From positions 496,001 through 560,000 of the forward strand of contig CAWBFD010000004.1 in assembly GCA_963788115.1 (NCBI GenBank): DNA of 64,000 bases, written 5' to 3'. This document shows positions 42,370 through 51,147 of this stretch, piece by piece (position 1 is the stretch's first letter; every line of letters starts with the position of its first letter). The notes under the pieces are model-generated. The model was not told the DNA's origin. It ran no database searches and worked only from the letters and a program-made list of their open reading frames with translations. The position numbers and the translations under genes are program-made. The DNA is from CAWBFD01 sp963788115 (lineage in GTDB: Bacteria > Actinomycetota > Thermoleophilia > Solirubrobacterales > 70-9).

Positions 42370-44676
42370 ATGGCGCTCTCGAACATCTCCGGCTTCCCCC
42401 GCATCGGCCCCAACCGTGAGCTCAAGTTCGCGACCGAGGGTTTCTGGCGCGGTGAGGTCAGCCAGGCCGAGCTTGAGGAGGCGGCCCGCCGCATCCGGAT
42501 CGACAACTGGCGCCTTCAGGCCGATGCCGGAATCGACCTGATCCCCTCCAACGACTTCTCGCTGTATGACCACGTGCTCGATGCGGTGGCGCTGGTCGGC
42601 GCCGTGCCGCACCGCTACGGCCACCCGGGCGGCCCGCTCCCGCTCGAGACCTATTTCGCGATGGCACGCGGGCGCCAGGACGTGGATGTCGACGTGACCG
42701 CCATGGAGATGACCAAGTGGTTCGACACCAACTACCACTACATCGTCCCCGAGCTCGATCCAGGCATGCGGTTCGAGCTCTCCACGACGAAGCCCTTCGA
42801 CGAGCACGCCGAGGCGATGGAGGAGCTGGGGCTCGACACGGTCCCGGTGCTGCTCGGGCCGGTTTCCTTTCTGCTGCTGGGAAAGCCAGCCGACGACGCC
42901 ACCGGGGTCGATCGGCTCAACCTGCTCGCCCCGCTCTGCGAGGTCTACGGTGAGGCGATCGAGCGCCTGGCTGGTCAGGGCGCCACCTGGGTTCAGCTCG
43001 ACGAGCCCTGCTTCGCGGGCGACCGCTCCGAGCGCGAGCTCGACGCCCTCCGCTTCGCCTACGAGTCGCTGGCGGGCGTCCACGAGCGGACGCGGCTGGT
43101 GGTCAAGACCTACTTCGACCACGTCGGCGACGCCTACGGCGTGCTCCGCGACCTGCCGGTCGAGGGGATCGGCCTCGACCTGCATCGCGGGCCGCGGAAC
43201 GTCGAGCTGATCGCGAACCAAGGCGGGCTCACCGACCAGACGCTCTTCGCAGGCGTCGTCGACGGGCGCAACGTCTGGATCAACGAGCTCGAGCACAGCC
43301 TCGACCTCCTGGGCGGGCTGCGCGACCGCGTCGGCGAGCTGGTGGTCTCGACGTCGTGCTCGCTGCTCCATGTGCCGATCGATCTCGATGCCGAGCCCGG
43401 CCTCGACCCGCAGCTTCGCTCCTGGATGACATTCGCGAAGCAGAAGGTGGGGGAGGTTGCGACCCTCGCTCGCGGGCTGAACCGGGGCCGGGAGGCGATC
43501 GCGGCCGAGCTCGACGCCAACGATCGGGCGCTCGACGATCGCCGTGACTCCGCGCGTACACGCAACACCCTGGTTCGCGAGCGCGTCGCCGCCGTCACGG
43601 AGGCCGACGCCCGTCGTCAGAGCCCGTTCGACATTCGCCGCGAGGCGCAGCGCGAGCAGCTTCGGCTGCCGCCGTTCCCGACCACGACGATCGGGTCCTA
43701 TCCGCAGACGCACGACATCCGGCAGGCGCGCATTGACCTTCGTGCCGGCCGCATCGATCGATCCGAGTACGAGCAGCGGATGAAGGCGGAGATCGAGAAG
43801 GTGATCCTGTTCCAGGACGACACGGGCCTCGACGTGCTCGTCCACGGCGAGCCCGAGCGCAACGACATGGTCCAGTACTTCGCGGAGCAGCTGGAGGGAT
43901 ACGCGTCGATCGAGAACGGGTGGGTCCAGTCATACGGCTCCCGCTACGTCCGTCCGCCGATCCTCTACGGGGACGTCTGGCGCCCGCAGCCGATGACCAC
44001 TCAGTGGATCGCCTACGCGCAGTCACTGACGGAGCGGCCCGTGAAGGGGATGCTCACCGGCCCGGTGACGATGCTGCAGTGGTCGTTCGTACGCGACGAC
44101 CAGCCCCGCTCGGAGACTTGCGAGCAGCTCGCGCTCGCGATCCGCGACGAGGTTGCCGACCTCGAGGCCGAGGAGATCAAGGTGATCCAGGTGGACGAGC
44201 CGGCCATCCGCGAGGGCCTGCCGCTCCGGCGCGATCGCTGGGACGGGTACCTCGACATGGCCGTCTACTGCTACCGGGTGGCGACGTCGGGCGTCCGCGA
44301 CCAGACCCAGGTTCACACCCACATGTGCTACTCGGAGTTCCGCGACATCATGGACCGGATCTCAGAGCTCGACGCCGATGTCCTCCTGATCTGGCATGCG
44401 CGCTCGCACAAGGAGCTGCTCGACTACTGGCGCAGCCGCGGATACGACAAGGACATCGCGCCGGGGGTCTACGACATCCATTCGCCGCGGGTGCCGTCGG
44501 TCGAGGAGATCGCGGAGATCCTCCGCGGCGCGGCCGAGGCTCTGTCACCGGATCAGCTCTGGGTGGCCCCCGATTGCGGGCTCAAGACCCGCGGTTGGCC
44601 GGAGGTCGAGGCGAGCCTCCGCAACATGGTCGCCGCGGCGCACCAGCTGCGCGAGGAGCTGGTGCCGGCGTCCTAG
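42370..44676 (+). CDS. metE: Cobalamin-independent methionine synthase MetE
   Basis: Methylates homocysteine with 5-methyltetrahydropteroyltriglutamate. 768 residues, the usual length. The N-terminal domain begins SGFPRIGPNRELKFATEGFW, and the C-terminal domain begins TTTIGSYPQT. Zinc ligands are His651 and Cys653 in QVHTHMCYSEF, a Glu in the LIWHARSHKE region and Cys736 in APDCGLKTRGW. It follows a SAM riboswitch, so repression by high SAM is expected. The gene end abuts a large inverted repeat shared with a convergent dehydrogenase. Confidence 0.97.
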   Translation: MALSNISGFPRIGPNRELKFATEGFWRGEVSQAELEEAARRIRIDNWRLQADAGIDLIPSNDFSLYDHVLDAVALVGAVPHRYGHPGGPLPLETYFAMARGRQDVDVDVTAMEMTKWFDTNYHYIVPELDPGMRFELSTTKPFDEHAEAMEELGLDTVPVLLGPVSFLLLGKPADDATGVDRLNLLAPLCEVYGEAIERLAGQGATWVQLDEPCFAGDRSERELDALRFAYESLAGVHERTRLVVKTYFDHVGDAYGVLRDLPVEGIGLDLHRGPRNVELIANQGGLTDQTLFAGVVDGRNVWINELEHSLDLLGGLRDRVGELVVSTSCSLLHVPIDLDAEPGLDPQLRSWMTFAKQKVGEVATLARGLNRGREAIAAELDANDRALDDRRDSARTRNTLVRERVAAVTEADARRQSPFDIRREAQREQLRLPPFPTTTIGSYPQTHDIRQARIDLRAGRIDRSEYEQRMKAEIEKVILFQDDTGLDVLVHGEPERNDMVQYFAEQLEGYASIENGWVQSYGSRYVRPPILYGDVWRPQPMTTQWIAYAQSLTERPVKGMLTGPVTMLQWSFVRDDQPRSETCEQLALAIRDEVADLEAEEIKVIQVDEPAIREGLPLRRDRWDGYLDMAVYCYRVATSGVRDQTQVHTHMCYSEFRDIMDRISELDADVLLIWHARSHKELLDYWRSRGYDKDIAPGVYDIHSPRVPSVEEIAEILRGAAEALSPDQLWVAPDCGLKTRGWPEVEASLRNMVAAAHQLREELVPAS

Positions 44677-44677
44677 C

Positions 44678-44834
44678 GCACGCGGCCACAAATACGCCGG
44701 TGTTCAGCCGGCTGCAAACCGTCGCGTGGCTGCGTCCTCGGTCGCCCGCATAGCTCCTGACTATGCGGGCTCCCTGCGTCCTTGCCATGCTCGGTTTTCG
44801 CCGGCTGAAATCCACCGTACTCGTGGCCGCGTGC
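44678..44834. repeat. 157-nt imperfect inverted repeat between convergent genes (d)
   Basis: Three exact blocks pair across the centre: GCACGCGGCCAC (44678-44689) with 44823-44834, TTCAGCCGGC (44703-44712) with 44800-44809, and GCCCGCATAG (44744-44753) with 44761-44770; AAACCG blocks also match. The loop is 7 bases. The element begins 2 bases after the metE stop and ends 2 bases before the stop of the convergent dehydrogenase. The top of the hairpin contains CTATGCG, the core shared with other intergenic hairpins. Confidence 0.85.
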
Positions 44835-44835
44835 A

Positions 44836-46005
44836 CTAGCGCCTCGGCGCGATCCGGTAGACGCCGCCGAGGTTGCGGGCGACGTAGATCCGCCCTCGGG
44901 CGTCCTCGCCGAAACTGGTCAGGCCCGGGAGCCGGCGCAGGCCCAGCGATCGATCGCCTCGGGCGCCGCCGGTTCGGGGCACGAGGCTTCGCAGCTCGCC
45001 CGTGCAGAAGTCCCCGTAGATGTAGCGGCGGAACGTCGAGCGGATTCGCCGATCGCGCGAGACGTAGCCCCCGGTGATCGCGCACCGTCCGCCCCCGTGG
45101 CCGTACTGGTGGATCGGCCGGTCGTGACCCGGAGCCGAGCCGGATCGGATGCGGCGGGTCCCCTCGTACACGTTCCAGCCGAAGTTCGCGCCCCGGGCCC
45201 GCCGCAGCCGCTCGAAGTCGAGCTCCTCGCGGGTCGATTCGCCCACGTCGCCGATCGCGATCCGGCGGCCGTCGAACGAGAATCGCCACGGGTTGCGCAG
45301 TCCCCGTGCGTAGATCTCATCGAGGCCCCTCCGGTTCACGTAGGGGTTCGAACGGGGGGTCCGGTAGGGCCTGCGGCGACCGCGCTTCGGGTTGATGCGC
45401 AGGAGCTTCCCCAGCAGGCTGCCCTTGCTCTGGGCCGGCGCCCCGCCTGTGCCGCCGTCGCCCGTGGCGATGTAGAGCAAGCCGTCGGGCCCGAACTGGA
45501 GCTGGCCCCCGTTGTGGTTGGCGGCCGCCCGATGCCGGATCTGGAGCACGCCGCGGCCCGAGCTCGCGCGAGCTCGAATCAGCGAGCCCCGGCGCCGGCG
45601 GAACTCCATGATGCGCAGGTCGCCCTGGTTGTCGGTGAAGTAGACGTAGAACCGGCGGGAGCGGCGGAACCTCGGGAACGCGACCGAGAACAACCCTCGT
45701 TCCACCTCGCAGCAGGAGACTCTGCGGCGGATGTCGAGCAGCGTTCCCCGCTTGCGCCCGTTGCGGAGCACCCTGATCCGACCCTCCCGCTCGACGACGA
45801 AAACGGTCCCGCGGGCGCCCGGCGGGCCGTGCACGTACATCGGCTTGTCGAAGCCGGCGATCCGGCGCAGCCGGAAGCCACCTCGCCCATCGCCGATCGG
45901 GGGACGCCCCTCCGCGGCACGGGCCTCGGCACCATCGTGGCCGTCGGCCGTCGCCGCGCCGCCGCCGAGGCTCGTGATCAGCGTCGCGATCCCCGCGACC
46001 ACCAC
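44836..46005 (-). CDS. PQQ-type sugar dehydrogenase (sorbosone/aldose dehydrogenase family), secreted
   Basis: 389 residues. A signal-like hydrophobic start is followed by a six-bladed propeller: VERGLFSVAFP, HNGGQLQFGPDGLLYIATGDGG, LGKLLRINP, GLRNPWRFSFDG and CAITGGYVSR. Conserved CC (VSCCEVERG) occurs near residue 108. Its composition is very Arg-rich compared with the two related genes at 47639 and 48957. Likely oxidises sugars or related alcohols outside the cytoplasm with PQQ; no PQQ synthesis genes are here. It converges with metE across the 157-nt repeat. Confidence 0.86.
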   Translation of the reverse strand: MVVAGIATLITSLGGGAATADGHDGAEARAAEGRPPIGDGRGGFRLRRIAGFDKPMYVHGPPGARGTVFVVEREGRIRVLRNGRKRGTLLDIRRRVSCCEVERGLFSVAFPRFRRSRRFYVYFTDNQGDLRIMEFRRRRGSLIRARASSGRGVLQIRHRAAANHNGGQLQFGPDGLLYIATGDGGTGGAPAQSKGSLLGKLLRINPKRGRRRPYRTPRSNPYVNRRGLDEIYARGLRNPWRFSFDGRRIAIGDVGESTREELDFERLRRARGANFGWNVYEGTRRIRSGSAPGHDRPIHQYGHGGGRCAITGGYVSRDRRIRSTFRRYIYGDFCTGELRSLVPRTGGARGDRSLGLRRLPGLTSFGEDARGRIYVARNLGGVYRIAPRR

Positions 46006-46021
46006 CGCCAGAGCGGGCCGG

Positions 46022-47626
46022 CTACCCCCGATCGCCGATTCCCAGGCGATTGCGCAGGCCGCGGGCGTTGAGGAACCGCTGGAGCCGGGCGATCACGCGC
46101 CGGCGCCGCGGCTCGTACGGGAACCACAGGGGCTCCGACTTCGGCGTCGGCAGGCGCGGCGAGGTGATCGACTCCGAGCGCAAGAACTTGCGGATCCCCT
46201 GGGCCCCGTGGCGGAAGCCGATTCCGGAGTCCTTCCAGCCGCCCATCGGCAGGTTGAGGCAGGAGTAGCTGATGAGCACGTCGTTGACGTTGCAGGAGCC
46301 TGCCTCGAGCCGCCTCGCGATCTCCTCGCCCCGCTCGGTGTCGCCGGCGAACACGGAGCCGGACAGCCCATAGCGGGTCGAGTTCGCGAGGCGGATCGCC
46401 TCCTCGGCGTCCCGGACCTTCATCACCGGGATCACCGGTCCGAAGGTCTCGTCCTTCATCACCTTCATCGAGTGGTCGGCGTCGGCGATCACGGTCGGCT
46501 CGTACCAGTCCCCGGGCCCGTCCCCGCGTCTGCCGCCGGTGAGGATCCGAGCGCCCCGCTCCCGGGCATCCTCGACGTGATCCGAGACGATCTCCGCCTG
46601 GGCCGGGGTCGCCATCGCGCCGACCTCCGCGTTGTAGTCGCGGCCGTCGACGCCCTGGCGCAGGGTTCGCACCTTGGCGGTGAGCCTCTCGACGAACTCG
46701 TCATAGATCGGCTCCTCGACGTACACCCGCTCGATGGACGTGCAGACCTGCCCGCCGTTGATCAGCCCGCCGAAGGCGGTGGCGTTCACCGCGCGATCGA
46801 TGTCGGCGTCGCCGAGCACGATCGCCGGGTCCTTGCCGCCCAGCTCGAGGCTGACCGGAGTGAGCGTGTCCGCCGCGCGTCGCATCACCTCCCTGCCGGT
46901 GCGGTCCGAGCCGGTGAAGCCGATGAAGTCGGCCTCGTCGACGAGGGCGCCGCCGGTCTCGCCCATGCCCGTGACGACGTCGAACACGTCCGGGCCGCGG
47001 ACCTCGTCCCGCCAGCCGCGCAGCAGCTCGAGCAGGCACTGCGGGGTGAACTCCGACGGCTTGATCACCACCGCCGCCCCGGCGGCGAGCGCCGGGATCG
47101 CGTCGCCGAACGAGAGCATCAGCGGGAAGTTCCAGGGGCTGATGATGCCGACCACCGGGTACGGCCGGTAGACCACCCGCAGCCGCTTCGTCCTCAAGAG
47201 CGGCAGGTGCGGACTGGGTCTCTCGTCGGCGAGGAACCGGCGCCCCTGCGTTCCGTAGAAGTTGATCGCATCGCACAGGTAGGGAACCTCGAGCGCGGCG
47301 TCGGCGCGGACCTTTCCGCTCTCCTCCTGCATCACGTCGGCGATCCGCTCGCCGTTGTCGATCAGCCAGTCGCGCATCTGCCCTAGCCATCGGTATCGCT
47401 GGCTGATCCCGATCGCCTCCCAGGCGGGCTGCGCCGAGCGCACACGGCTGACGACCTCACGCACACGATCGGGCGGGTCGACCGGCACGGTGGCGATCAC
47501 CGAACCGTCGGCGGGGCGATGGACGTCGATCGTCTCGCGTGCAGGTGCCGCCCCGTTGCCTCCCTCGGCCTCGGCCCCTTCAGTCCGCGATCCGGCGCTG
47601 CGCTCGGTCTCGGTGCGCGCCTCCAT
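46022..47626 (-). CDS. NAD(P)-dependent aldehyde dehydrogenase
   Basis: 534 residues. Core ALDH motifs are VVGIISPWNFPLMLSFGDAI, FTGSDRTGREVMRRA, the catalytic Glu in SLELGGKDPAIVLGDAD, the catalytic Cys in GGQVCTSIERVYVEEP, and SCNVNDVLISYSCLN. It lies between two dehydrogenase paralogs with short gaps (16 and 12 bases), so it is probably co-transcribed and could oxidise the aldehyde products of the sugar dehydrogenases. The first 30 residues are a Glu/Ala-rich extension before the core. Confidence 0.92.
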   Translation of the reverse strand: MEARTETERSAGSRTEGAEAEGGNGAAPARETIDVHRPADGSVIATVPVDPPDRVREVVSRVRSAQPAWEAIGISQRYRWLGQMRDWLIDNGERIADVMQEESGKVRADAALEVPYLCDAINFYGTQGRRFLADERPSPHLPLLRTKRLRVVYRPYPVVGIISPWNFPLMLSFGDAIPALAAGAAVVIKPSEFTPQCLLELLRGWRDEVRGPDVFDVVTGMGETGGALVDEADFIGFTGSDRTGREVMRRAADTLTPVSLELGGKDPAIVLGDADIDRAVNATAFGGLINGGQVCTSIERVYVEEPIYDEFVERLTAKVRTLRQGVDGRDYNAEVGAMATPAQAEIVSDHVEDARERGARILTGGRRGDGPGDWYEPTVIADADHSMKVMKDETFGPVIPVMKVRDAEEAIRLANSTRYGLSGSVFAGDTERGEEIARRLEAGSCNVNDVLISYSCLNLPMGGWKDSGIGFRHGAQGIRKFLRSESITSPRLPTPKSEPLWFPYEPRRRRVIARLQRFLNARGLRNRLGIGDRG

Positions 47627-47638
47627 TCCCTGGGGACT

Positions 47639-48889
47639 CTAACTGGTACGGAAGTCCAGGCCGTCCGCTCCCCTTACCCCTTGCTGCTGGGGAACGAGCC
47701 GGTACAGGCCACCCGAGCCCCTGGCGGTCGCGTAGACGGTTCCGTCCGCTGCCGACCAGAACGAGCTCGGGTTGTCCAGCGCGAGGCCCACGGGGCGGTC
47801 GTCTCTGGCGCCCTTCAGCCTGGGCACCAAGCTGCGAAGCTCCCCCCCGCAGTAGTCCGCATAGACGTACCGTCCGTCGAGGGTAGGCAGCGCCTCGTCG
47901 CGCACGACGACTCCGCCGGTGATCGCGCACCGCCCGCCGCCCTGGCCGTACTCGTGGATCGGGCGCCGGTAGCGACGGCTTGGACGCGGGGCCTCGTTGT
48001 CACCCGGGTAGCTGAGAACGTGATTGCCCTCGAAGTGGTCCCAGCCGAAGTTGGCCGCTCGCAGGGTCTTCCGGGTCTCGTAGTCGATCTCCTCGAATCG
48101 GTCCTGACCTACGTCGCCGATCGCGATGTTGCCGGTGAACGGGTCGAATGAGAAGCGGAACGGGTTGCGGAGGCCGAGCGCGAGGATCTCGTTGCGCCCG
48201 CGCTCGCCGACGAACGGGTTGCGCCGCGGGACCGAGTATGGATGCCCCGCCTCGCGGTGGGGATTGATCCGGAGCAGCTTTCCCAGGAGGACCGACCTGC
48301 TCTGAGCGTTCTCCTTCGGGTCGCCGGCACCGCCGCCGTCGCCCGGCGCGAGGTAGAGGTTCCCGTCGGGCCCGAAGGCCGCGGTCCCCCCGTTGTGATT
48401 GGAGGCGCCGGGATGGGGGATGGTGATCACGCGCCGGCGGCTCGACTCGTCGGCGTCGGCGTCCGCGAGGGTCTCGAACTCATCGACCTCGATGCTTCCG
48501 TTGAGGTTGGTGTAGTAGGCGTACACGAGGCCGTTCAACTGGTAGCGGGGGTCGAACGCGATCGAGAGCAGCCCGCGCTCGCCGCTTCCGTTGGTGCGAT
48601 CGGTGAGGTCGAGGAAGGGCTCCGGCTGGGTCGCCCCGCCAACGACCGCCTCGACCAGCCCGCCCTGCTCGACCACGTATTGCGTGTCGTCCACCCCCGG
48701 GGCGGTGGTGACATACACGGGGGAGCTGAAGCCGTTCTCGACCAGCTCAGCCGTCACGCCGCCCCCTCCGCCCGCTCCGATCCGCGGCGCTTCCCCCTCC
48801 GCCGCCGGCAGCACCAGCACCAGCGCGGCGGTCACCACCGCGGCCGCGGCACGCATCCATGCGCTCCGTGTGAGCCTCCCGCCTCTCAC
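47639..48889 (-). CDS. PQQ-type sugar dehydrogenase paralog, secreted
   Basis: About 416 residues from GTG 48889. A signal peptide (AAAAVVTAALVLVLPAAEG) precedes a propeller with FSSPVYVTTAPGVDD, SGERGLLSIAFDP, HNGGTAAFGPDGNLYLAPGDGG, LRNPFRFSFDPFTG and CAITGGVVVRDEALP. The CC pair seen in the other two paralogs is replaced (TDRTNGSGERG). GTG 48889 is chosen because upstream residues overlap the 3' part of the neighbouring gene; ATG 48856 is the alternative. It follows the third dehydrogenase and a 13-bp hairpin. Confidence 0.85.
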   Translation of the reverse strand: MRGGRLTRSAWMRAAAAVVTAALVLVLPAAEGEAPRIGAGGGGGVTAELVENGFSSPVYVTTAPGVDDTQYVVEQGGLVEAVVGGATQPEPFLDLTDRTNGSGERGLLSIAFDPRYQLNGLVYAYYTNLNGSIEVDEFETLADADADESSRRRVITIPHPGASNHNGGTAAFGPDGNLYLAPGDGGGAGDPKENAQSRSVLLGKLLRINPHREAGHPYSVPRRNPFVGERGRNEILALGLRNPFRFSFDPFTGNIAIGDVGQDRFEEIDYETRKTLRAANFGWDHFEGNHVLSYPGDNEAPRPSRRYRRPIHEYGQGGGRCAITGGVVVRDEALPTLDGRYVYADYCGGELRSLVPRLKGARDDRPVGLALDNPSSFWSAADGTVYATARGSGGLYRLVPQQQGVRGADGLDFRTS

Positions 48890-48915
48890 CGTGACGAAGG
48901 ATGATAGGCCCACAT

Positions 48916-48961
48916 GGTGAGGCGGATCGTGGGGGTCTATACGCCCAGGATCCGCCTCACC
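48916..48961 (-). repeat. Perfect 13-bp hairpin with conserved-core loop (c)
   Basis: GGTGAGGCGGATC (48916-48928) and GATCCGCCTCACC (48949-48961) are exact complements around a 20-base loop containing GTCTATACGCCC. The right arm includes the stop codon of the dehydrogenase at 48957. The core CTATACG on the plus strand matches hairpin (b). Loop and arms otherwise differ from the others. It probably marks the 3' end of the dehydrogenase transcript on the minus strand. Confidence 0.8.
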
Positions 48962-50216
48962 CGGCCGGGACCAAACGGTACACGGGGCCCTCGAGCGAGG
49001 TGATGTAGACGCGACCGGAGGCGTCCTCGCCAAACGAGCTCAGGGCAGGGACCGTTGGGCCGAGCGGCCGGTCGTCGGTCGCCTCGCGGTCTGGGCGGGC
49101 GGTGAAGCTTCGAAGCTCGCCCTCGCAGTAGTCGCCGTACAGATAGCGGCCGTAGAGGGTTGGGAGCGCCCGGTCGCGAACCACGTAGCCGCCGGTGACC
49201 GAGCAGCCCCGGTCGCGTCCGTAGGTGAGCACCGGCGGGACGTGGCCGGGAGCCTCCTGGTCCTCGTTGAACCGCACCTCGCCCTCGAATGCGGACCAGC
49301 CGAAGTTGGCTCCGGCGCCCTCGCCGCGGGCGACCCCGTCGACCTCCTCGAAGGCGTTCTGCCCGACGTCGCCGATCCACAGCGCGCCGGTCTCCCGGTC
49401 GAACGAGAACCGCCACGGGTTGCGCAGGCCGTACGAGTAGATCTCCGGCCGGGCCCCGGCTTGGTCGGCGAACGGGTTGCCGGGCGGGATCCCGTAGGGC
49501 TCGCCGCCGGTGGGGCGCAGGTCGATCCTCAGGAGCTTGCCGAGTGCCGTCGAGAGGTCCTGGCCGTTGCGCTGGGGGTCGTCCGCCGAGCCGCCGTCGC
49601 CCAGCCCTAGGTACAGCAGGCCGTCGGGGCCGAACATCAGGAGGCCGCCGTTGTGGTTGCTGTACGGCTGGTCGACTCGCAACAGCTCGCGCGCGCTGTC
49701 GGGATCGGCCGTCGCGCCGGAGGCATCGCGCCGGTACTCGACCACCCGCGTGTCCCCGTCGACATCGGTGTAGTCCACGTAGAGCAGCCCACTGCGCTCG
49801 TAGTCCGGGGCGAACGCGACCGAGAGCAGCCCCTGCTCGCCACAGCAGGAGATCTGATCGGAGAGGTCGAGGAACACCTCTGGCTCACCCTCGCCGCTGG
49901 GCAGGCGCATCACCCGACCGGTCTGCTCGACCACGAACAGGTCAGGCTCGCCTTCGGGCTGGGTCACGTAAAGGGGCTGCTCGAACTCGCCGATCTCCTC
50001 CAGCTCCACCCCGCCGCGCCCATCCCCGACCGGGAGCCTGGTGCCCTCACCGTCGGTCCGGCCCCCGTCCGGCTCGGCTGTGGTAGTGGTCGGCTCCGCC
50101 GTCGTTGTGGGCGGCGGGCTCTTCGGCGCGTCATCGGAGTCGCTCCCGCAGGCCGCGAGTGCCACGGCGGCGGCAATCAGGACCAGTGCCCGAGCCAGTG
50201 ACGTAAGCGCACCCAC
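48957..50216 (-). CDS. PQQ-type sugar dehydrogenase, lipoprotein-like
   Basis: 419 residues. The N-terminus is a lipoprotein signal (ALVLIAAAVALAACGSD, lipobox LAAC) then a Thr/Pro/Glu-rich linker. The propeller contains PLYVTQPEGEPDLFVVEQ, SCCGEQGLLSVAFAPDYE, HNGGLLMFGPDGLLYLGLGDGG, LRNPWRFSFDRETG and CSVTGGYVVRDRALP. It is the best-conserved of the three relatives and the only lipoprotein among them. Its stop lies inside the inverted repeat at 48916. It would oxidise sugars at the outer face of the membrane. Confidence 0.88.
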   Translation of the reverse strand: MGALTSLARALVLIAAAVALAACGSDSDDAPKSPPPTTTAEPTTTTAEPDGGRTDGEGTRLPVGDGRGGVELEEIGEFEQPLYVTQPEGEPDLFVVEQTGRVMRLPSGEGEPEVFLDLSDQISCCGEQGLLSVAFAPDYERSGLLYVDYTDVDGDTRVVEYRRDASGATADPDSARELLRVDQPYSNHNGGLLMFGPDGLLYLGLGDGGSADDPQRNGQDLSTALGKLLRIDLRPTGGEPYGIPPGNPFADQAGARPEIYSYGLRNPWRFSFDRETGALWIGDVGQNAFEEVDGVARGEGAGANFGWSAFEGEVRFNEDQEAPGHVPPVLTYGRDRGCSVTGGYVVRDRALPTLYGRYLYGDYCEGELRSFTARPDREATDDRPLGPTVPALSSFGEDASGRVYITSLEGPVYRLVPAG

Positions 50217-50252
50217 GCCGAAAGCGTTGCAGGCTCGCCGCGCGGGCCATCC

Positions 50253-50293
50253 ACTGTCAGGTTTGTGGGGCTCAGGCCAACAAACTCGACAGT
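50253..50293 (-). repeat. Imperfect hairpin after the lipoprotein gene
   Basis: ACTGTC (50253-50258) pairs with GACAGT (50288-50293), and GTTTGT (50261-50266) pairs with ACAAAC (50280-50285). The loop holds GGGGCTCAGGCCA. It lies 8 bases after the lipoprotein stop (minus strand) and 37 bases upstream of the dehydrogenase start. No U-run follows. Confidence 0.55.
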
Positions 50294-50301
50294 CGGCGAA
50301 T

Positions 50302-51090
50302 TTAGTCGACCGGCACGACCTTGCCGCGGTCGTTGACTCGCGTCTCCGGGGGCTCGGTCTCGATCCTCACGGAGAACGATCCCTTGACGGGGCCGCCCCG
50401 TGGGCTGACCGCCTCCGCCTGGCCGTAGAGCCCGGCAGCGACCCTGTAGTTGACCGTGTAGGCGCCGCCGTCGACCGGCGTTACGCGCCAGACCATGTGT
50501 TTGGTGTCACCCGGGGCCATCGGCCCGAAGGCGAACGTGTTGGGCTGGGCCACCTCCGCCCCGCCCGGGGGCGCCCGCTCGAGCTCGTTCAGGCTGTCAC
50601 CGGGCGCACGCAGCTTCGGATAGCCCTCCTCGAGGATCCACACCGGGCGGTTCGGGTTAGCGAGACCGGGCTGTTTCGAGCGAATCGAGAACGGGCCGTC
50701 GGCGGTTCGCTGGAGGTAGATCGTGACCGTGAGGGCCGGCACCTGCTCGGTGCCGACATTCTTGACCGCCAGCTCGAGGTTGGTGGCGTTGGCCAGCAGC
50801 TGGCGGTCGGGGAACTTCTCATCCGTCACCTGCATGGGAAACTCGCCGGAGGGCTCATCGGCGTCCGCGCGCTCCTCATCGCCACCACAGGCGCCGAGGG
50901 CAGATCCGAGTACGAGGGCGGCCACCAGGGCCGCGAGCCATGCGGTCGCCCCGCACGAGGACGGTCCCTGGGCCCTTGTACCTCTCTCCCCCAAGGCGCG
51001 CGGAACATACCACCCCCAAGTCGGGCCCCGGCTGAGCGCCGGGAGGGAGGCAGGTCCAGAAACGTTCGCGGTGGCGGGGGCCGAGGCCAT
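50302..51090 (-). CDS. Secreted/lipoprotein of unknown function
   Basis: The C-terminal 190 residues form a beta-rich extracellular domain (LANATNLELAVKNVGTEQVPALTVTIYL, then PGDTKHMVWRVTPVDGGAYTVNYRVAAGL). It is preceded by the lipobox segment ALVAALVLGSALGACGGDEE, which would be cleaved before the Cys. An NEAT- or Ig-like adhesion domain is possible; I recognise no named family. The start is uncertain: ATG 51090, and a TTG near 50994 closer to the signal peptide, both fit. It is divergent from the MlaE permease. Confidence 0.65.
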   Translation of the reverse strand: MASAPATANVSGPASLPALSRGPTWGWYVPRALGERGTRAQGPSSCGATAWLAALVAALVLGSALGACGGDEERADADEPSGEFPMQVTDEKFPDRQLLANATNLELAVKNVGTEQVPALTVTIYLQRTADGPFSIRSKQPGLANPNRPVWILEEGYPKLRAPGDSLNELERAPPGGAEVAQPNTFAFGPMAPGDTKHMVWRVTPVDGGAYTVNYRVAAGLYGQAEAVSPRGGPVKGSFSVRIETEPPETRVNDRGKVVPVD

Positions 51091-51147
51091 GGAATAGTCT
51101 TCGCACGGAGCGGCTCCCACGGGGTTTCGAGGGGCCAGGAGGAGTTG

